The position numbers and the translations under genes are program-made. Shown one piece after another: positions 1-8,800 of a DNA stretch of 40,014 nt; the first letter of the stretch is position 1, and each line of letters opens with the position of its first letter. Location of the stretch: positions 60,560-100,573 of the forward strand of contig NZ_FORX01000018.1 of the NCBI RefSeq assembly GCF_900114115.1, read 5' to 3'. The DNA comes from Desulfomicrobium apsheronum (lineage in GTDB: Bacteria; Desulfobacterota; Desulfovibrionia; Desulfovibrionales; Desulfomicrobiaceae). The notes under the pieces are model-generated. The model was not told the origin of the DNA and searched no databases. It was given only the letters and a program-made list of their open reading frames with translations.

Positions 1-129
1 ACGGTGGAACGCCCCGGGATCGATCGTTGCGTTGACGGCCCGGGATCAACACCGAGATTGGGCAGACACGTAGGTCTGCCCCTACGGGGATTCTGGCGGG
101 GATTGTTTGGAATTGCGGCCCGATGGTAC

Positions 130-149
130 GGGCGAAAAATTTTTCGCCC
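130..149. repeat. Perfect 20-bp palindrome module of the array (first copy)
   Basis: GGGCGAAAAATTTTTCGCCC is a perfect palindrome. Exact copies also lie at 279-298 and 428-447. Diverged copies lie near 576-596 (GGGAC in the left arm) and 727-746 (GGGGCAAAAATTTTTCGCCC). A different hairpin of the same style, with arms GGGCGGTC/GACCGCCC, sits at 832-853. The arms vary together to keep pairing while the core differs, as expected for elements selected or propagated as hairpins. Confidence 0.8.
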
Positions 150-192
150 GTGCGGTGGGACGCCCCGGAATCGATCGTTGTGTTGACGGCCT

Positions 193-537
193 GGGATCAA
201 CACCGTGGATGGGCAGACACGTAGGTCTGCCCCTACGGGTGTTATGGTGCCCATTGTTTGGGATTGCTCCGCGATGGGGGGCGAAAAATTTTTCGCCCCT
301 ACGGTGGAACGCCCCGGGATCGATCGTTGCGTTGACGGCCCGGGATCAACACCGTGGATGGGCAGACACGTAGGTCTGCCCCTACGGGTGTTATGGTGCC
401 CATTGTTTGGGATTGCTCCGCGATGGGGGGCGAAAAATTTTTCGCCCCTACGGTGGAACGCCCCGGGATCGATCGTTGCGTTGACGGCCCGGGATCAACA
501 CCGTGGATGGGCAGACACGTAGGTCTGCCCCTACGGG
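193..537. repeat. Exact 149-bp tandem duplication within the array
   Basis: Bases 193-388 are identical to 342-537 at an offset of 149 bp, about 196 bp without a mismatch. The flanking units differ by several percent. This is the youngest part of the array and implies recent amplification by unequal crossing-over or replication slippage. 149 is not a multiple of 3, so the array cannot encode an in-frame repeat protein. Confidence 0.85.
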
Positions 538-916
538 GGTCTGGGGGCATTGTTTGGGATTGCGGCGCGATGGTAGGGACGAAAAATTTTTCGCCCGTGC
601 GGTGGGACGTCCTGGAATCGATCGTTGCGTTGACGGTCTGGGATCAACACCGAGATTGGGCAGACACGTAGGTCTGCCCCTACGGGGGTCTGGTGGGCAT
701 TGTTTATGATTGCGGGACGATGGTAGGGGCAAAAATTTTTCGCCCGTGCGGTGGGACGTCCCGAGATCATTCGTTGTGTTGTCGGACGGGGATTCTGGCG
801 GGGATTGTTTGGGATCGCGGTGCGATTGTAGGGGCGGTCCTGCGTGACCGCCCTTCTTCGGCCATGCGTGACCGCCTGGGCAGACACCGCGGTTGGGCAG
901 ACACGTAGGTCTGCCC

Positions 917-1243
917 CTACGGTTGTTCGTAGAAGACGTATGTTGAAAATTCCGAAACCTCGAAATAGACCTTCTTTTCGTTTGCGCCGGGCAGGCCGTC
1001 CAGATTCGTATCCGCGATGCCGTATCCGAAACGGTATCCCCGGGCCTGGCTGTCGGAGGTGCCGTAGGCCGTCGAGAGTTTGTCTATCTTGATAAAACGG
1101 CGCACCAGCGTATCCCCGGAGTAGACCTCAAGCACCCCGTTGGTGCCGGTCCAGTTCTGGATGGTCCGGCCGAACTGGTTCTGGGCTTCCTGCGTACATC
1201 CGAAAAAACCAAGGGCCAGCAGCACAATCAGTAGTCGTCGCAT
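917..1243 (-). CDS. Small putative lipoprotein, function unknown
   Basis: 108 residues. The N-terminus MRRLLIVLLALGFFGC has two arginines, a hydrophobic stretch and a lipobox-like GFFGC, so Cys16 is the likely lipidated residue after signal peptidase II cleavage. The mature part is a short soluble domain rich in beta-type residues with no motif I recognise. AGGAG lies 5 bases before the ATG. It starts 48 bp after the metallopeptidase gene on the same strand, so the two may be co-transcribed. The stop codon TAG is the TAG of the GTAGGGGCAGAC hairpin that ends the repeat array, so the 3' end of the gene is defined by the repeat. Family assignment is not possible from sequence alone. Confidence 0.75.
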   Translation of the reverse strand: MRRLLIVLLALGFFGCTQEAQNQFGRTIQNWTGTNGVLEVYSGDTLVRRFIKIDKLSTAYGTSDSQARGYRFGYGIADTNLDGLPGANEKKVYFEVSEFSTYVFYEQP

Positions 1244-1291
1244 GTCGTCTCCTTTTTTTGTTTTCCCGCCCGGACGATCCGTTACAAACCG

Positions 1292-2008
1292 TCACACGCC
1301 CTTGGCGCGCAGCTTGGACCAGCCCGGAAGCTCGTCCCAGGCCCTGCGAATTTCGGATTCATGACTGTCCGTGAACGGATCGAGCTTGCGCAAGGCGGAC
1401 CGAAACGCGGGGCCGTGGTTGCGATGCTCCACATGACAAAGTTCGTGCAGAATCACATGTCTCGCCAGTTCCTGCCGTAAAAAAAGCAGCTTGGCGTTGA
1501 GACTGATCCCCAAACGAGCGGAACAGCTTCCCCATCGTCCCTGCTGGTTGCGTACCCGCACCCCGTTTATACCCACCCCATGCGCCGCCGCAAGCTCCCG
1601 ACACAAGGGAACCAAATTGATTTTGCCCTGCTCGACAAGCCAAAGCTGCAAAACGAGCGCACCCGGAACAGTCTCTCCTTGCGGCAGGAAAATACGAAGC
1701 ACGTCCCCGGTGGCCGCAAGCCTGGTCCGGGGCCCTGTTTCGTACTGAACGCGGTAGGTGCGATCCAGGAATGGAAGCTCGACAGCCTCGGGCAATGGAT
1801 TTTGCCCCGGGGCTTCATTGCGGGCCGACATCTGGGCAAGATGGCTCTGAATCCATTTTTGATGGCGTTCGAGAATGGCCGGAACTTCGGAGGCCGAGAC
1901 GCGGTAGGGCAAGACTATCTCAAGACCCTGACACGATCGCATCTTGAGCCAGACCTTGCGCGCGCGATGGCTGCGGGTAACTGTGACGGGAATGGATTGC
2001 CAGTGCAT
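1292..2008 (-). CDS. YgjP/SprT-like zinc metallopeptidase domain protein (DUF45, M48-like)
   Basis: 238 residues from the ATG at 2008. The zinc-binding signature HELCHVEHRNHGPAF (HExxH plus a downstream His) is near the C-terminus, preceded by NQQGRWGSCS, the usual QxxRWGSC motif of the YgjP-type family; the N-terminal RSHRARKVWLKM also fits the family. Members are cytosolic and mostly uncharacterised, with a proposed metal-dependent protease role. An open frame continues upstream to 2122, but that part reads back through the terminator and the end of the dikinase gene and does not look like the family, so I chose 2008. Oddly, this ATG lies only 5 bases beyond the U-tract of the upstream terminator and has no visible Shine-Dalgarno sequence. 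A start further in (ATG at 1942) would cut conserved residues. Confidence 0.85.
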   Translation of the reverse strand: MHWQSIPVTVTRSHRARKVWLKMRSCQGLEIVLPYRVSASEVPAILERHQKWIQSHLAQMSARNEAPGQNPLPEAVELPFLDRTYRVQYETGPRTRLAATGDVLRIFLPQGETVPGALVLQLWLVEQGKINLVPLCRELAAAHGVGINGVRVRNQQGRWGSCSARLGISLNAKLLFLRQELARHVILHELCHVEHRNHGPAFRSALRKLDPFTDSHESEIRRAWDELPGWSKLRAKGV

Positions 2009-2013
2009 GAATG

Positions 2014-2044
2014 AAAAAGGGCGGCTTAAAGCCGCCCCGTTTTT
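2014..2044 (-). terminator. Intrinsic terminator after the dikinase gene
   Basis: Stem GGGCGGC/GCCGCCC (2019-2025 with 2031-2037) with a 5-base loop, followed on the minus strand by five T. The plus-strand side also ends in five T, so it may work both ways. It begins within a few bases of the dikinase stop codon and ends next to the start of the metallopeptidase gene. Confidence 0.8.
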
Positions 2045-5000
2045 ACCAGATGTTTTCGCGTTGAGTCGCCAGGGCTTTGACCTGCTCGTCAAAGTCCGAG
2101 AATCCGGCCTGATGCAGGGCATCGAGCACCGTGGTTTCCCAATCCCAGTTGGAGTAGATGACCGGCTTGTGGAAGATGCTGCGGAAGGAGGCCAGCTCCT
2201 GGCGGTAGAAATCCTCTTTCACGCTGCCAAGATTGGACTGCAACTGCTCATGCAAGCGGGCCAGTTCCCCTTCATACCAGTCCATGAGGTCGGGACCGGA
2301 GGTGTTTTTCTTGAGAATGTGCTCGTAGCGGTTTTCGGCCAGGAGCATGTGCAGGCGTTCCAGGTGCTGTTCCTGAAGCCAGGCACCAAGACCCGCGAGG
2401 GGGATGTTCTCGGCTTCCACCTCGGCCACGTCAAACTTGGTCTGCTGGTAGGTGTCCGGCACGACGGACGCCGAGACGATACCCGCGATGCACACGAGAC
2501 CACGGATGATCTTGGAGTTGGACACGCCCTGACCGCAGAATCCAACCTTCTTGCCGAACTTCTGACCGGTGAAGATGGTGGTCAGGATGGCCCAGACCAC
2601 GGCCGGGTCTTCCTCGTCATAGATGTGGCGCAGCCGCGCGTTGTCGCGGTCCGTACCGAGGACCAGCTGGGTCATGTCGTTGGAGCCGATGGAGAAGCCG
2701 TCGAACTCCTTGATGAATTCCTTAGCCAGCACGGCATTGCTCGGAATCTCGGACATGAGGATGATCTTCAGACCGTTGTCGCCGGAGTGAATGTTGTGCA
2801 CCTGTCCCAGATAACGCTTCATGGAGCGTGCTTCTTCCAGGGTGCGCACAAAGGGCAGCATCAGATGCAGGTTGGAGCCGCCGAATGCGCCGCGCGCCAG
2901 CTTGAAGGCCTCCAGCTCCCAGTCATGGATGTTGCGGGACACGCCGCGATATCCGAGCATGGGGTTGTCTTCATGGCCTTCGAAGAGCAGCCCGCCGAGC
3001 AGATTGCGATACTCGTTGGTCTTGTAGTCGGTGGTGCGGTAGACGATGGTCTTGCCGTGGAAGGCCATGGAGAAAAGGGCCAGCCCCTGGGCCAGGCTCT
3101 GGATGTAGAGCTCCTTGCCGCTGCGATAGCCGCGAGACTTGAGGATCTCCTGAATTTTTTCGGGCAGGGTGCGGACGTTGTCCATCTCCTGCTGCAGGCC
3201 GACTTTCTTGGCCACGTCTTCGCGCATGGCCGAGATCTTTTCCAGGGTGCTGACGATGACCGGATCGCGTTCGATGCGGGCCACGTCCTTGGCGATGGAG
3301 TCCTGAATTTCCAGACGCCTACGCTGGGAATGGGGATCAGAGCCAAGCAGCTCCAGCTCATCGGCATAGCCCATGATGACCGAGACATGATCTCTTAGAT
3401 TGTGCGACGTCTTGAGCACTTCGAAACGCTGGGTGGCGAACTCCAGGTGTTCGTCAAGCTTCTTGTCCAGTTCGCGCAGCTGGCGATGGATGGCCAGCAC
3501 CTCATCGGTGCCCTTGGCCCCTTCCCTCTCGGTCAATTCTTCCATCTTGCGGGCCAGACCCGTGACGATGCCCACGTAACTGCGCAACTTGATGTCAAGC
3601 GAGATGATGCCTGCGGCCATCTGCTCGAAGACGATCTTGGTCAGGTCGTTCTCGAGAAATTCGACCTTGGTGCCGACCACGGACTCCAGTGTGCCCAGGT
3701 CGTAGGCTTCGAGGGCCAGGGGATGCACGCCGATGTTGCCGAGCATGAACTCGGCACGCAGCAGCCCCACTTCAAAGTCGGGCACATCACGCAGCCGGGA
3801 CAAAAACAGGGACTGCCCCACGTCGGCCAGAATGAGGCCGACCTTGGTCTTGGTGGCCGGCAGCTTGCTCACGTCGATCTCGCCGCCCACGTCGACGAGT
3901 GGCAGCAGGCCACGGTAAACCTTGCCCCGGGAGCCGTCCACGGTCACTTCGTGGTTGTCCAGGGTGCGCAGTTTCTCAAGGCGCTTGATGCCGATGACTG
4001 CCGGGATGCCGAGCTCACGCGAAGTGATGGCGGCATGGCTGGTGTCACCGCCCGCGTCGGCCATGATGGCCGCCGCGATGCGCATGCCGGGCACCATGTC
4101 CGGGTCGGTGCGTTCGGCGGCCAGGATGTTGCCCTTGTTGATCTTGTTCAGTTCCAGGGCGGAGCGCAGGTAGCGGACCAAACCCTGGCCGGCGCCACGG
4201 GACGCGCCATTGCCTTCGAGCAGCACTTCGGCGTCCTTGGCGGCGTCGGGATCGACTTCCTTGCGGCGCATGAAAATGGTGTGGGGATGGTGCTCAAGGT
4301 CTTCGTTCCACCGGGTCTCGGGACGGGCCTGCACGAACCAGAGGCGATCCCACTGGTCGATGCAGAACTCCGAATCCATGATCATGCCGCCGTAACCCTT
4401 GCTGATGCAGCGCACGCCCTTGGCCACGGACTCGGCCTGAGCCAGGGACAGGGACCAGCGGTAGGCCATGTCCTCTGCCACGGCCTCGACCTTGGTGCCG
4501 CGTCCGGATTCCTTGTAGATGATGCGCTTGTCCTTGCATCCCATGTAGCGGATGACGATTTCCTGACCGTCCTCACGCTGGAAAACGTAAAACTTGTCGG
4601 GGGTGACCAGGCCGCTGACCACCGCCTCACCGAGGCCGTAGCTGGCGTCGATGGAGACGAGATCCTGACGCGCAGTGCCCCGGCATCCGGTGGAGGTGTC
4701 GGCGGAAAAGGCCGTTCCGGAAATGACGGGGTTGATCATGCGCATGATGCACACGGACAGAGAAGTGTTCTCAATGGCCCACTCCTGCTTGGCCTTGACG
4801 CCGATGGAGTCGTCGCCGGTCTGCTCGGCCTTGGCCACGGCATCGAGGATGGCCTCGCGCCGGTAGGTCATGGAGCGCAGGTTGTAGGCGGAAGCGCAGT
4901 CCCAGTGGTAGGCCTGCACGACATAGTTGTCGCCGACAATGTTCAGGTAGGTGTCCTGCAATCCGGCAAAGGCCTTCTTGCGGCTGTCCTCGCCGGCTGC

Positions 5001-5636
5001 CGAAGAGCGCACGGCGACAGGCTCGTTCTCAAGGCCCGCTTCCTTGCAGATCTCAAGGTAGGCTCCGCGCACGGCGTCAGCCACGTCCTTGGGCAGGTCC
5101 ACGGACAGGATGGCGGCCTGCACGAGCACGGATCTCTTGCGCAGCTGATCGATACCCTCGGGCGAAACGGCGAAGCCCTCCACCACGTTGTTGATGAAGG
5201 TACGCAGACGGATCAGGGTCCCTTCCTGCTTCTTGGCGGCCTCTTTCACGTCCAGGGCGATCTTGCGAACGAACTTCTGCAGAAATTCCGAATCCTTGTT
5301 GATCTCGGCATCGGTCCAGTCCATGGAATCATATGCCTTGTCCACCGAGGTACGGACCAGGGCGGCGTTGACCTTTGTCTCATCGAGAAGCTTGTGGAAG
5401 GCGATGGAGGAGATGGCCCGAAATTGGGGAGCCCGAATGCCTTCAATCGTGCTGATGATGGCGGTGTTGTAATTCTTGCCACCGACCAGCAGTTCGGCAT
5501 CTTCGCCAATCGTCACGATATCCTTGCCGGTCAGGACGAGCTGCTTTTGAATCTGCTCAATCACTGCGGGAGGTGTGGTGACCTCCGTGGACGTATCGGC
5601 TTTCTTCTTGGAACTCTTCTTGTCGCTCTCAGCCAT
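2043..5636 (-). CDS. PEP synthase / pyruvate phosphate dikinase family protein, extended
   Basis: 1197 residues, far longer than typical PpsA (~790). The order is an N-terminal ATP-grasp-like PEP/pyruvate-binding domain (VAVRSSAAGEDS near residue 208), a phosphohistidine swivelling domain with GGDTSHAAITSRELG (His ~534), a helical, partly coiled-coil insert of roughly 200 residues, and a PEP-utilising TIM barrel with FSIGSNDMTQLVLGTDRDN and the catalytic-Cys loop FCGQG (Cys ~1034). About 160 residues follow that Cys, where PpsA has about 40. The family interconverts pyruvate and PEP with ATP; the exact reaction (water or phosphate dikinase) cannot be fixed here. ATG 5636 is chosen because GAGGAGG precedes it; the TTG at 5660 lacks such a site. 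The N-terminus is lysine- and serine-rich. It lies downstream of pyruvate carboxylase, fitting gluconeogenesis. Confidence 0.85.
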   Translation of the reverse strand: MAESDKKSSKKKADTSTEVTTPPAVIEQIQKQLVLTGKDIVTIGEDAELLVGGKNYNTAIISTIEGIRAPQFRAISSIAFHKLLDETKVNAALVRTSVDKAYDSMDWTDAEINKDSEFLQKFVRKIALDVKEAAKKQEGTLIRLRTFINNVVEGFAVSPEGIDQLRKRSVLVQAAILSVDLPKDVADAVRGAYLEICKEAGLENEPVAVRSSAAGEDSRKKAFAGLQDTYLNIVGDNYVVQAYHWDCASAYNLRSMTYRREAILDAVAKAEQTGDDSIGVKAKQEWAIENTSLSVCIMRMINPVISGTAFSADTSTGCRGTARQDLVSIDASYGLGEAVVSGLVTPDKFYVFQREDGQEIVIRYMGCKDKRIIYKESGRGTKVEAVAEDMAYRWSLSLAQAESVAKGVRCISKGYGGMIMDSEFCIDQWDRLWFVQARPETRWNEDLEHHPHTIFMRRKEVDPDAAKDAEVLLEGNGASRGAGQGLVRYLRSALELNKINKGNILAAERTDPDMVPGMRIAAAIMADAGGDTSHAAITSRELGIPAVIGIKRLEKLRTLDNHEVTVDGSRGKVYRGLLPLVDVGGEIDVSKLPATKTKVGLILADVGQSLFLSRLRDVPDFEVGLLRAEFMLGNIGVHPLALEAYDLGTLESVVGTKVEFLENDLTKIVFEQMAAGIISLDIKLRSYVGIVTGLARKMEELTEREGAKGTDEVLAIHRQLRELDKKLDEHLEFATQRFEVLKTSHNLRDHVSVIMGYADELELLGSDPHSQRRRLEIQDSIAKDVARIERDPVIVSTLEKISAMREDVAKKVGLQQEMDNVRTLPEKIQEILKSRGYRSGKELYIQSLAQGLALFSMAFHGKTIVYRTTDYKTNEYRNLLGGLLFEGHEDNPMLGYRGVSRNIHDWELEAFKLARGAFGGSNLHLMLPFVRTLEEARSMKRYLGQVHNIHSGDNGLKIILMSEIPSNAVLAKEFIKEFDGFSIGSNDMTQLVLGTDRDNARLRHIYDEEDPAVVWAILTTIFTGQKFGKKVGFCGQGVSNSKIIRGLVCIAGIVSASVVPDTYQQTKFDVAEVEAENIPLAGLGAWLQEQHLERLHMLLAENRYEHILKKNTSGPDLMDWYEGELARLHEQLQSNLGSVKEDFYRQELASFRSIFHKPVIYSNWDWETTVLDALHQAGFSDFDEQVKALATQRENIW

Positions 5637-5712
5637 CTTCTCCTCCTCTTTCGTGCGCAAATCGAAAACAAGTGTGATCGCCCGGAAAAAAACTGGGCTT
5701 GGGGTACATGCC

Positions 5713-5728
5713 GACGTGTCTGTACGTC
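5713..5728. promoter_or_regulatory. Short inverted repeat upstream of the dikinase gene (possible operator)
   Basis: GACGT at 5713-5717 and ACGTC at 5724-5728 form an inverted repeat with a 6-base centre, about 80 bp before the dikinase ATG. It overlaps a TTGACG hexamer on the minus strand (5725-5730), but no good -10 box follows at normal spacing. The repeat is short enough to be chance. Confidence 0.25.
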
Positions 5729-5781
5729 AACAAACCTGAACCTTCATGACACGAAAAAAATATATGCAAAAGTTCTTGACA

Positions 5782-5806
5782 TAAAAGAACAGGCCCCGCG
5801 GCCTGT
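5782..5806 (-). terminator. Intrinsic terminator after pyruvate carboxylase
   Basis: Minus-strand stem ACAGGCC/GGCCTGT with a 4-base loop (5789-5806), directly after the carboxylase stop and followed by TCTTTTAT. It separates the birA-pyc unit from the dikinase gene, which therefore probably has its own promoter in 5637-5781. Confidence 0.8.
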
Positions 5807-8800
5807 CTAAACCTTCTGACCGCAAGACGGGCAAAACTTGAAGTCATCCCGGGTCACCGGAGCCGAACAGGTCGGACATTTCCGAGGAGCAGGCACAAGC
5901 TCTACCAGAAGCTCCCCTTCCTTGACCGGTACCATTTTTTTGTCTTCCTGGTAATCGGCAAATTTGAGCACGCGCCCGACCATGCCGTCCACCGGAGCAA
6001 GAATGGATTTTTCCTGCTTCATGATCGATATATTGAAGAGTTCCTCTCCTTTCTTGACCATGTCGCCGGGCTTGACGTGCACGACCCACAAGTCACCGCT
6101 GGACGGCGAACCCACATGATACGGATTGCGGGAATCGGCCATTTCCAGACCGGAGTCATCCTTGCCCGAGGCCTCGGCCACCTTGACCTGCATGGAAAAG
6201 GATTCGGAGTCCAGGGAATAGGAAACAAGGCTCATGCCATGATCGTCCGGGCGCGAGATATGCTGCAGGGTCAGGACATGATGCTTGCCCTGGCTGTCCT
6301 TGAACATGACTTCGTCCCCGGCTTTGAGGCCTTCAAACCAGACATGCAGGGGCAGACGGTTGCAGTCTCCGTATTTGCCCACGAATTTGATGGTGTTCAG
6401 GGCGTCGCCCGGATGGTTCAGATACATGACCAGTTCCTCGTCCGTGGGAATCCGGCCGATATGCTCGACCAGGCTCTGCTGCTCCTTGGGCACGTCGATG
6501 TCCAGCAAAGTCGTAAGCGGGGAGGACTCGGTGCGCCGGGAAATGGCGTCACGGTATTCGGGACCAAAGGCGGACTCGTAGACCCAGTCCGGCGGAAAGC
6601 CCAGGGGCAGGCGTCCGAACTTGCCCAGAAGCAGATCGCGGAACGCGTCGTTGGCATCCTGGTAGATCTTCAGGCGCTCGGCGCGGGTTTCATCCGTCAG
6701 CATCTCCTCGGGCACGGTCACGACCTGATCGAGCACCGCCAGAAGCCTGCGCACTCCACGGCGTCCGCCGCGCTTGTATGCGCCGGTCACGGCCAGAAAC
6801 GCGGTGTTCCAGGTGATCTGCGAACCGGGCGTGACGTCATGGTAGCGCACGATCTTGCGGATTCCGGCCAGGAACTTGAGCATGAACGGCAACAGATGGA
6901 TGTAGCCCTGCTTCATGGCTCCTTCCTGAGACGAGGACGTCGCGCCACCGGGCATGCCGTGCTCGATGACGTCGTAGTCGATGCCCTGGAAATGCGGAGC
7001 CGTGTAGCGGTCGTAATAGGGCATGATCTGCTTGAGCACGAAGCCCGTGGTGCGGATCATGTCTTTGTTGAGATTGGTCTTCAGCCCCAGCTCCTCGATG
7101 TAGGCCGCCGTGGAGAGAACCTCGCCCTGACCGTACCAGCGCACGGCCGCGCCGATGGCCGCGTCCACGATATGCGCTCCGGCCTTGGCCGCCGCCGCCA
7201 TCGCGGGCACGAAGAGGCCGTCGGTGTAGTGGCGATGCGAATGGATGACCAGTTCGGGATAGCTCTTGCGGATGGCCGAAACCAACTCGGTCATGAATAT
7301 GGGGGGACAGACACCGGCCATGTCCTTGAGGCCCAGGATGATGAGGCGCTCGGCCTTCTTCTTGGAGCAGCCCGCCACCTGGGCGGTCATGTCGAGGATC
7401 TCCTGCACCACGCCCAGATAATGGGGTACGTCAAAGCCCTTGGCGTAGGACAGTGATATGGCCGGTTCCCAGATGTTTTTTCTGGAATTCAGGGCCACTT
7501 CGGCGAAGGGACGCATGTTTTCGATATGATTCAAAAAATCGAAACAACGAATGACATCGTAATGGTCGCAGATCATCTCGCCGGTACGACGCATGATGTT
7601 GCGCGGCTGCGGCTTGTATCCGAGCACGTTGGTGGAGCGGATGAGAATCTGCTTCAGGGTCTTGGGCGCGAATTCGTTCCATTCACGGGCTTCGCTGAAG
7701 GGGTAGGTCATGTTGGCCAGCATGGCGACGTGAAAATGCGCCCCGCCGCCGTTCTCCAGCGAGAAGAATCCGCAGTTGTCGAGATAGGGGCCGATGATGC
7801 GGTCTTCGGCCAGTCGGAAACGGTTGCCCGAGTTGGACTGGGTGATGTCGCGGGTGGTCGTGTCCGAGAAATGGACGTGATCGGAATCACGGAGGTAGGC
7901 AAGGGTCGCATCCCTGTCGCCACGCGGATAGGGATATTCGTAATATTCCGGCTCGATGCCCGGCAGCGAAGGCTTGAAGGCATCCATGCGCTTGCCGTCC
8001 TTGGTCCGGTATTCCCCGAGCTTGACGTGCGGGTTGTATCCGTGCGCGGAAATCTCGGCCACCAGGCGCGAAAGGCGCACGGCCTCGGATTCCTTGTCCA
8101 TGTAGATCATGAGCTCAGGAGCGCTGGCCACGAACTTGGTGTCGTACTCTCCGGCGCGAAAGCGCGGATGCGCGATGATCTGGCGATGAAAGTGGATGGT
8201 GGTCTTGATCCCGCCGATGATGTACTCGTCCAGGGCCCTCTCCATGATCCCCAGCACCTTGCCCCACTGCGGACCGTAGGCGATGAGCAGGGAAGCCGCC
8301 GAATCGTACTGGGAGGGAAACTCGTACCCGCCGCAGACGCATGAATCCACGCGCACGCCGGGACCGCCCGGAGACATGTACCGGGTGATGCGTCCGGCGT
8401 TGGGCGAGAAATCGTTCTGCGGATCCTCGCAGTTGACGCGGACCTGAATGGCATGGCTCTTGGGCGTGCAGTTCTCCCGGTTAAGGCGCAGCTCGGCGCC
8501 GAAAGCCACGGCGATCTGCTCTTCCACAAGATCGATGCCGTAACGGCACTCGGTGATGCCGTGCTCGACCTGCAGCCGGGTGTTGACCTCGATGAGATAG
8601 GCGCGGCCCTCGGAATCGACCAGAAATTCAACGGTACACAGGGAATGGTATCCCACCGCGCGCACCAGCTGGCGTGAGTAATCCTTGAGCTTTTCACGCA
8701 GCTCCTCGGTCATGCCCGGCCAGGGAGAGGGAGTGATCTCGACCAGTTTCTGATGGTTGCGCTGCACGGTGCAGTCGCGTTCGTCGAAGGCGAAGACATT

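Larger units (their letters stand above)
1..920. repeat. Tandem array of ~149-bp hairpin-bearing repeat units
   Basis: About five units plus a degenerate sixth, the array being cut by the left window edge. A landmark GGGCAGACAC occurs at 60, 211, 360, 509, 658 and 895, so the spacing is 151, 149, 149, 149 and then 237. Each unit has a unique-looking spacer (GGATCGATCGTTGCGTTGAC-like), a hairpin GGGCAGAC..GTCTGCCC, a second spacer containing CATTGTTTGGGATTG, and a second hairpin around GAAAAATTTTTC. Hairpins tend to be bounded by GTAGGGGC and GCCCCTAC. There is no transposase and no credible coding sequence inside. Similar GTAGGGGC-bounded hairpins are, from memory and unverified, scattered in many environmental bacterial genomes. 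Function unknown. Confidence 0.9.

Noticed and set aside
1-740. Open frames of 60-118 codons in the repeat array, with repeated peptides such as GIDRCVDGPGSTP
   Set aside because: The 149-bp period breaks frame at each unit, both strands show similar frames, and there are no ribosome-binding sites; they are by-products of the repeats.
1-920. CRISPR array
   Set aside because: Units are 149 bp with no short constant repeat separating unique spacers, and no cas genes are present.
5650-5780. Promoter for the dikinase gene from TTGACG (5725-5730, minus strand)
   Set aside because: No acceptable -10 box at 16-18 bases; only the inverted repeat was kept, at low confidence.
3402-5810. 802-codon plus-strand open frame opposite the dikinase gene (also 484 codons at 1944-3398)
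   Set aside because: Antisense shadows of a clear dikinase gene in GC-rich DNA; composition is His/Gly/Ala/Asp-rich with no domain.
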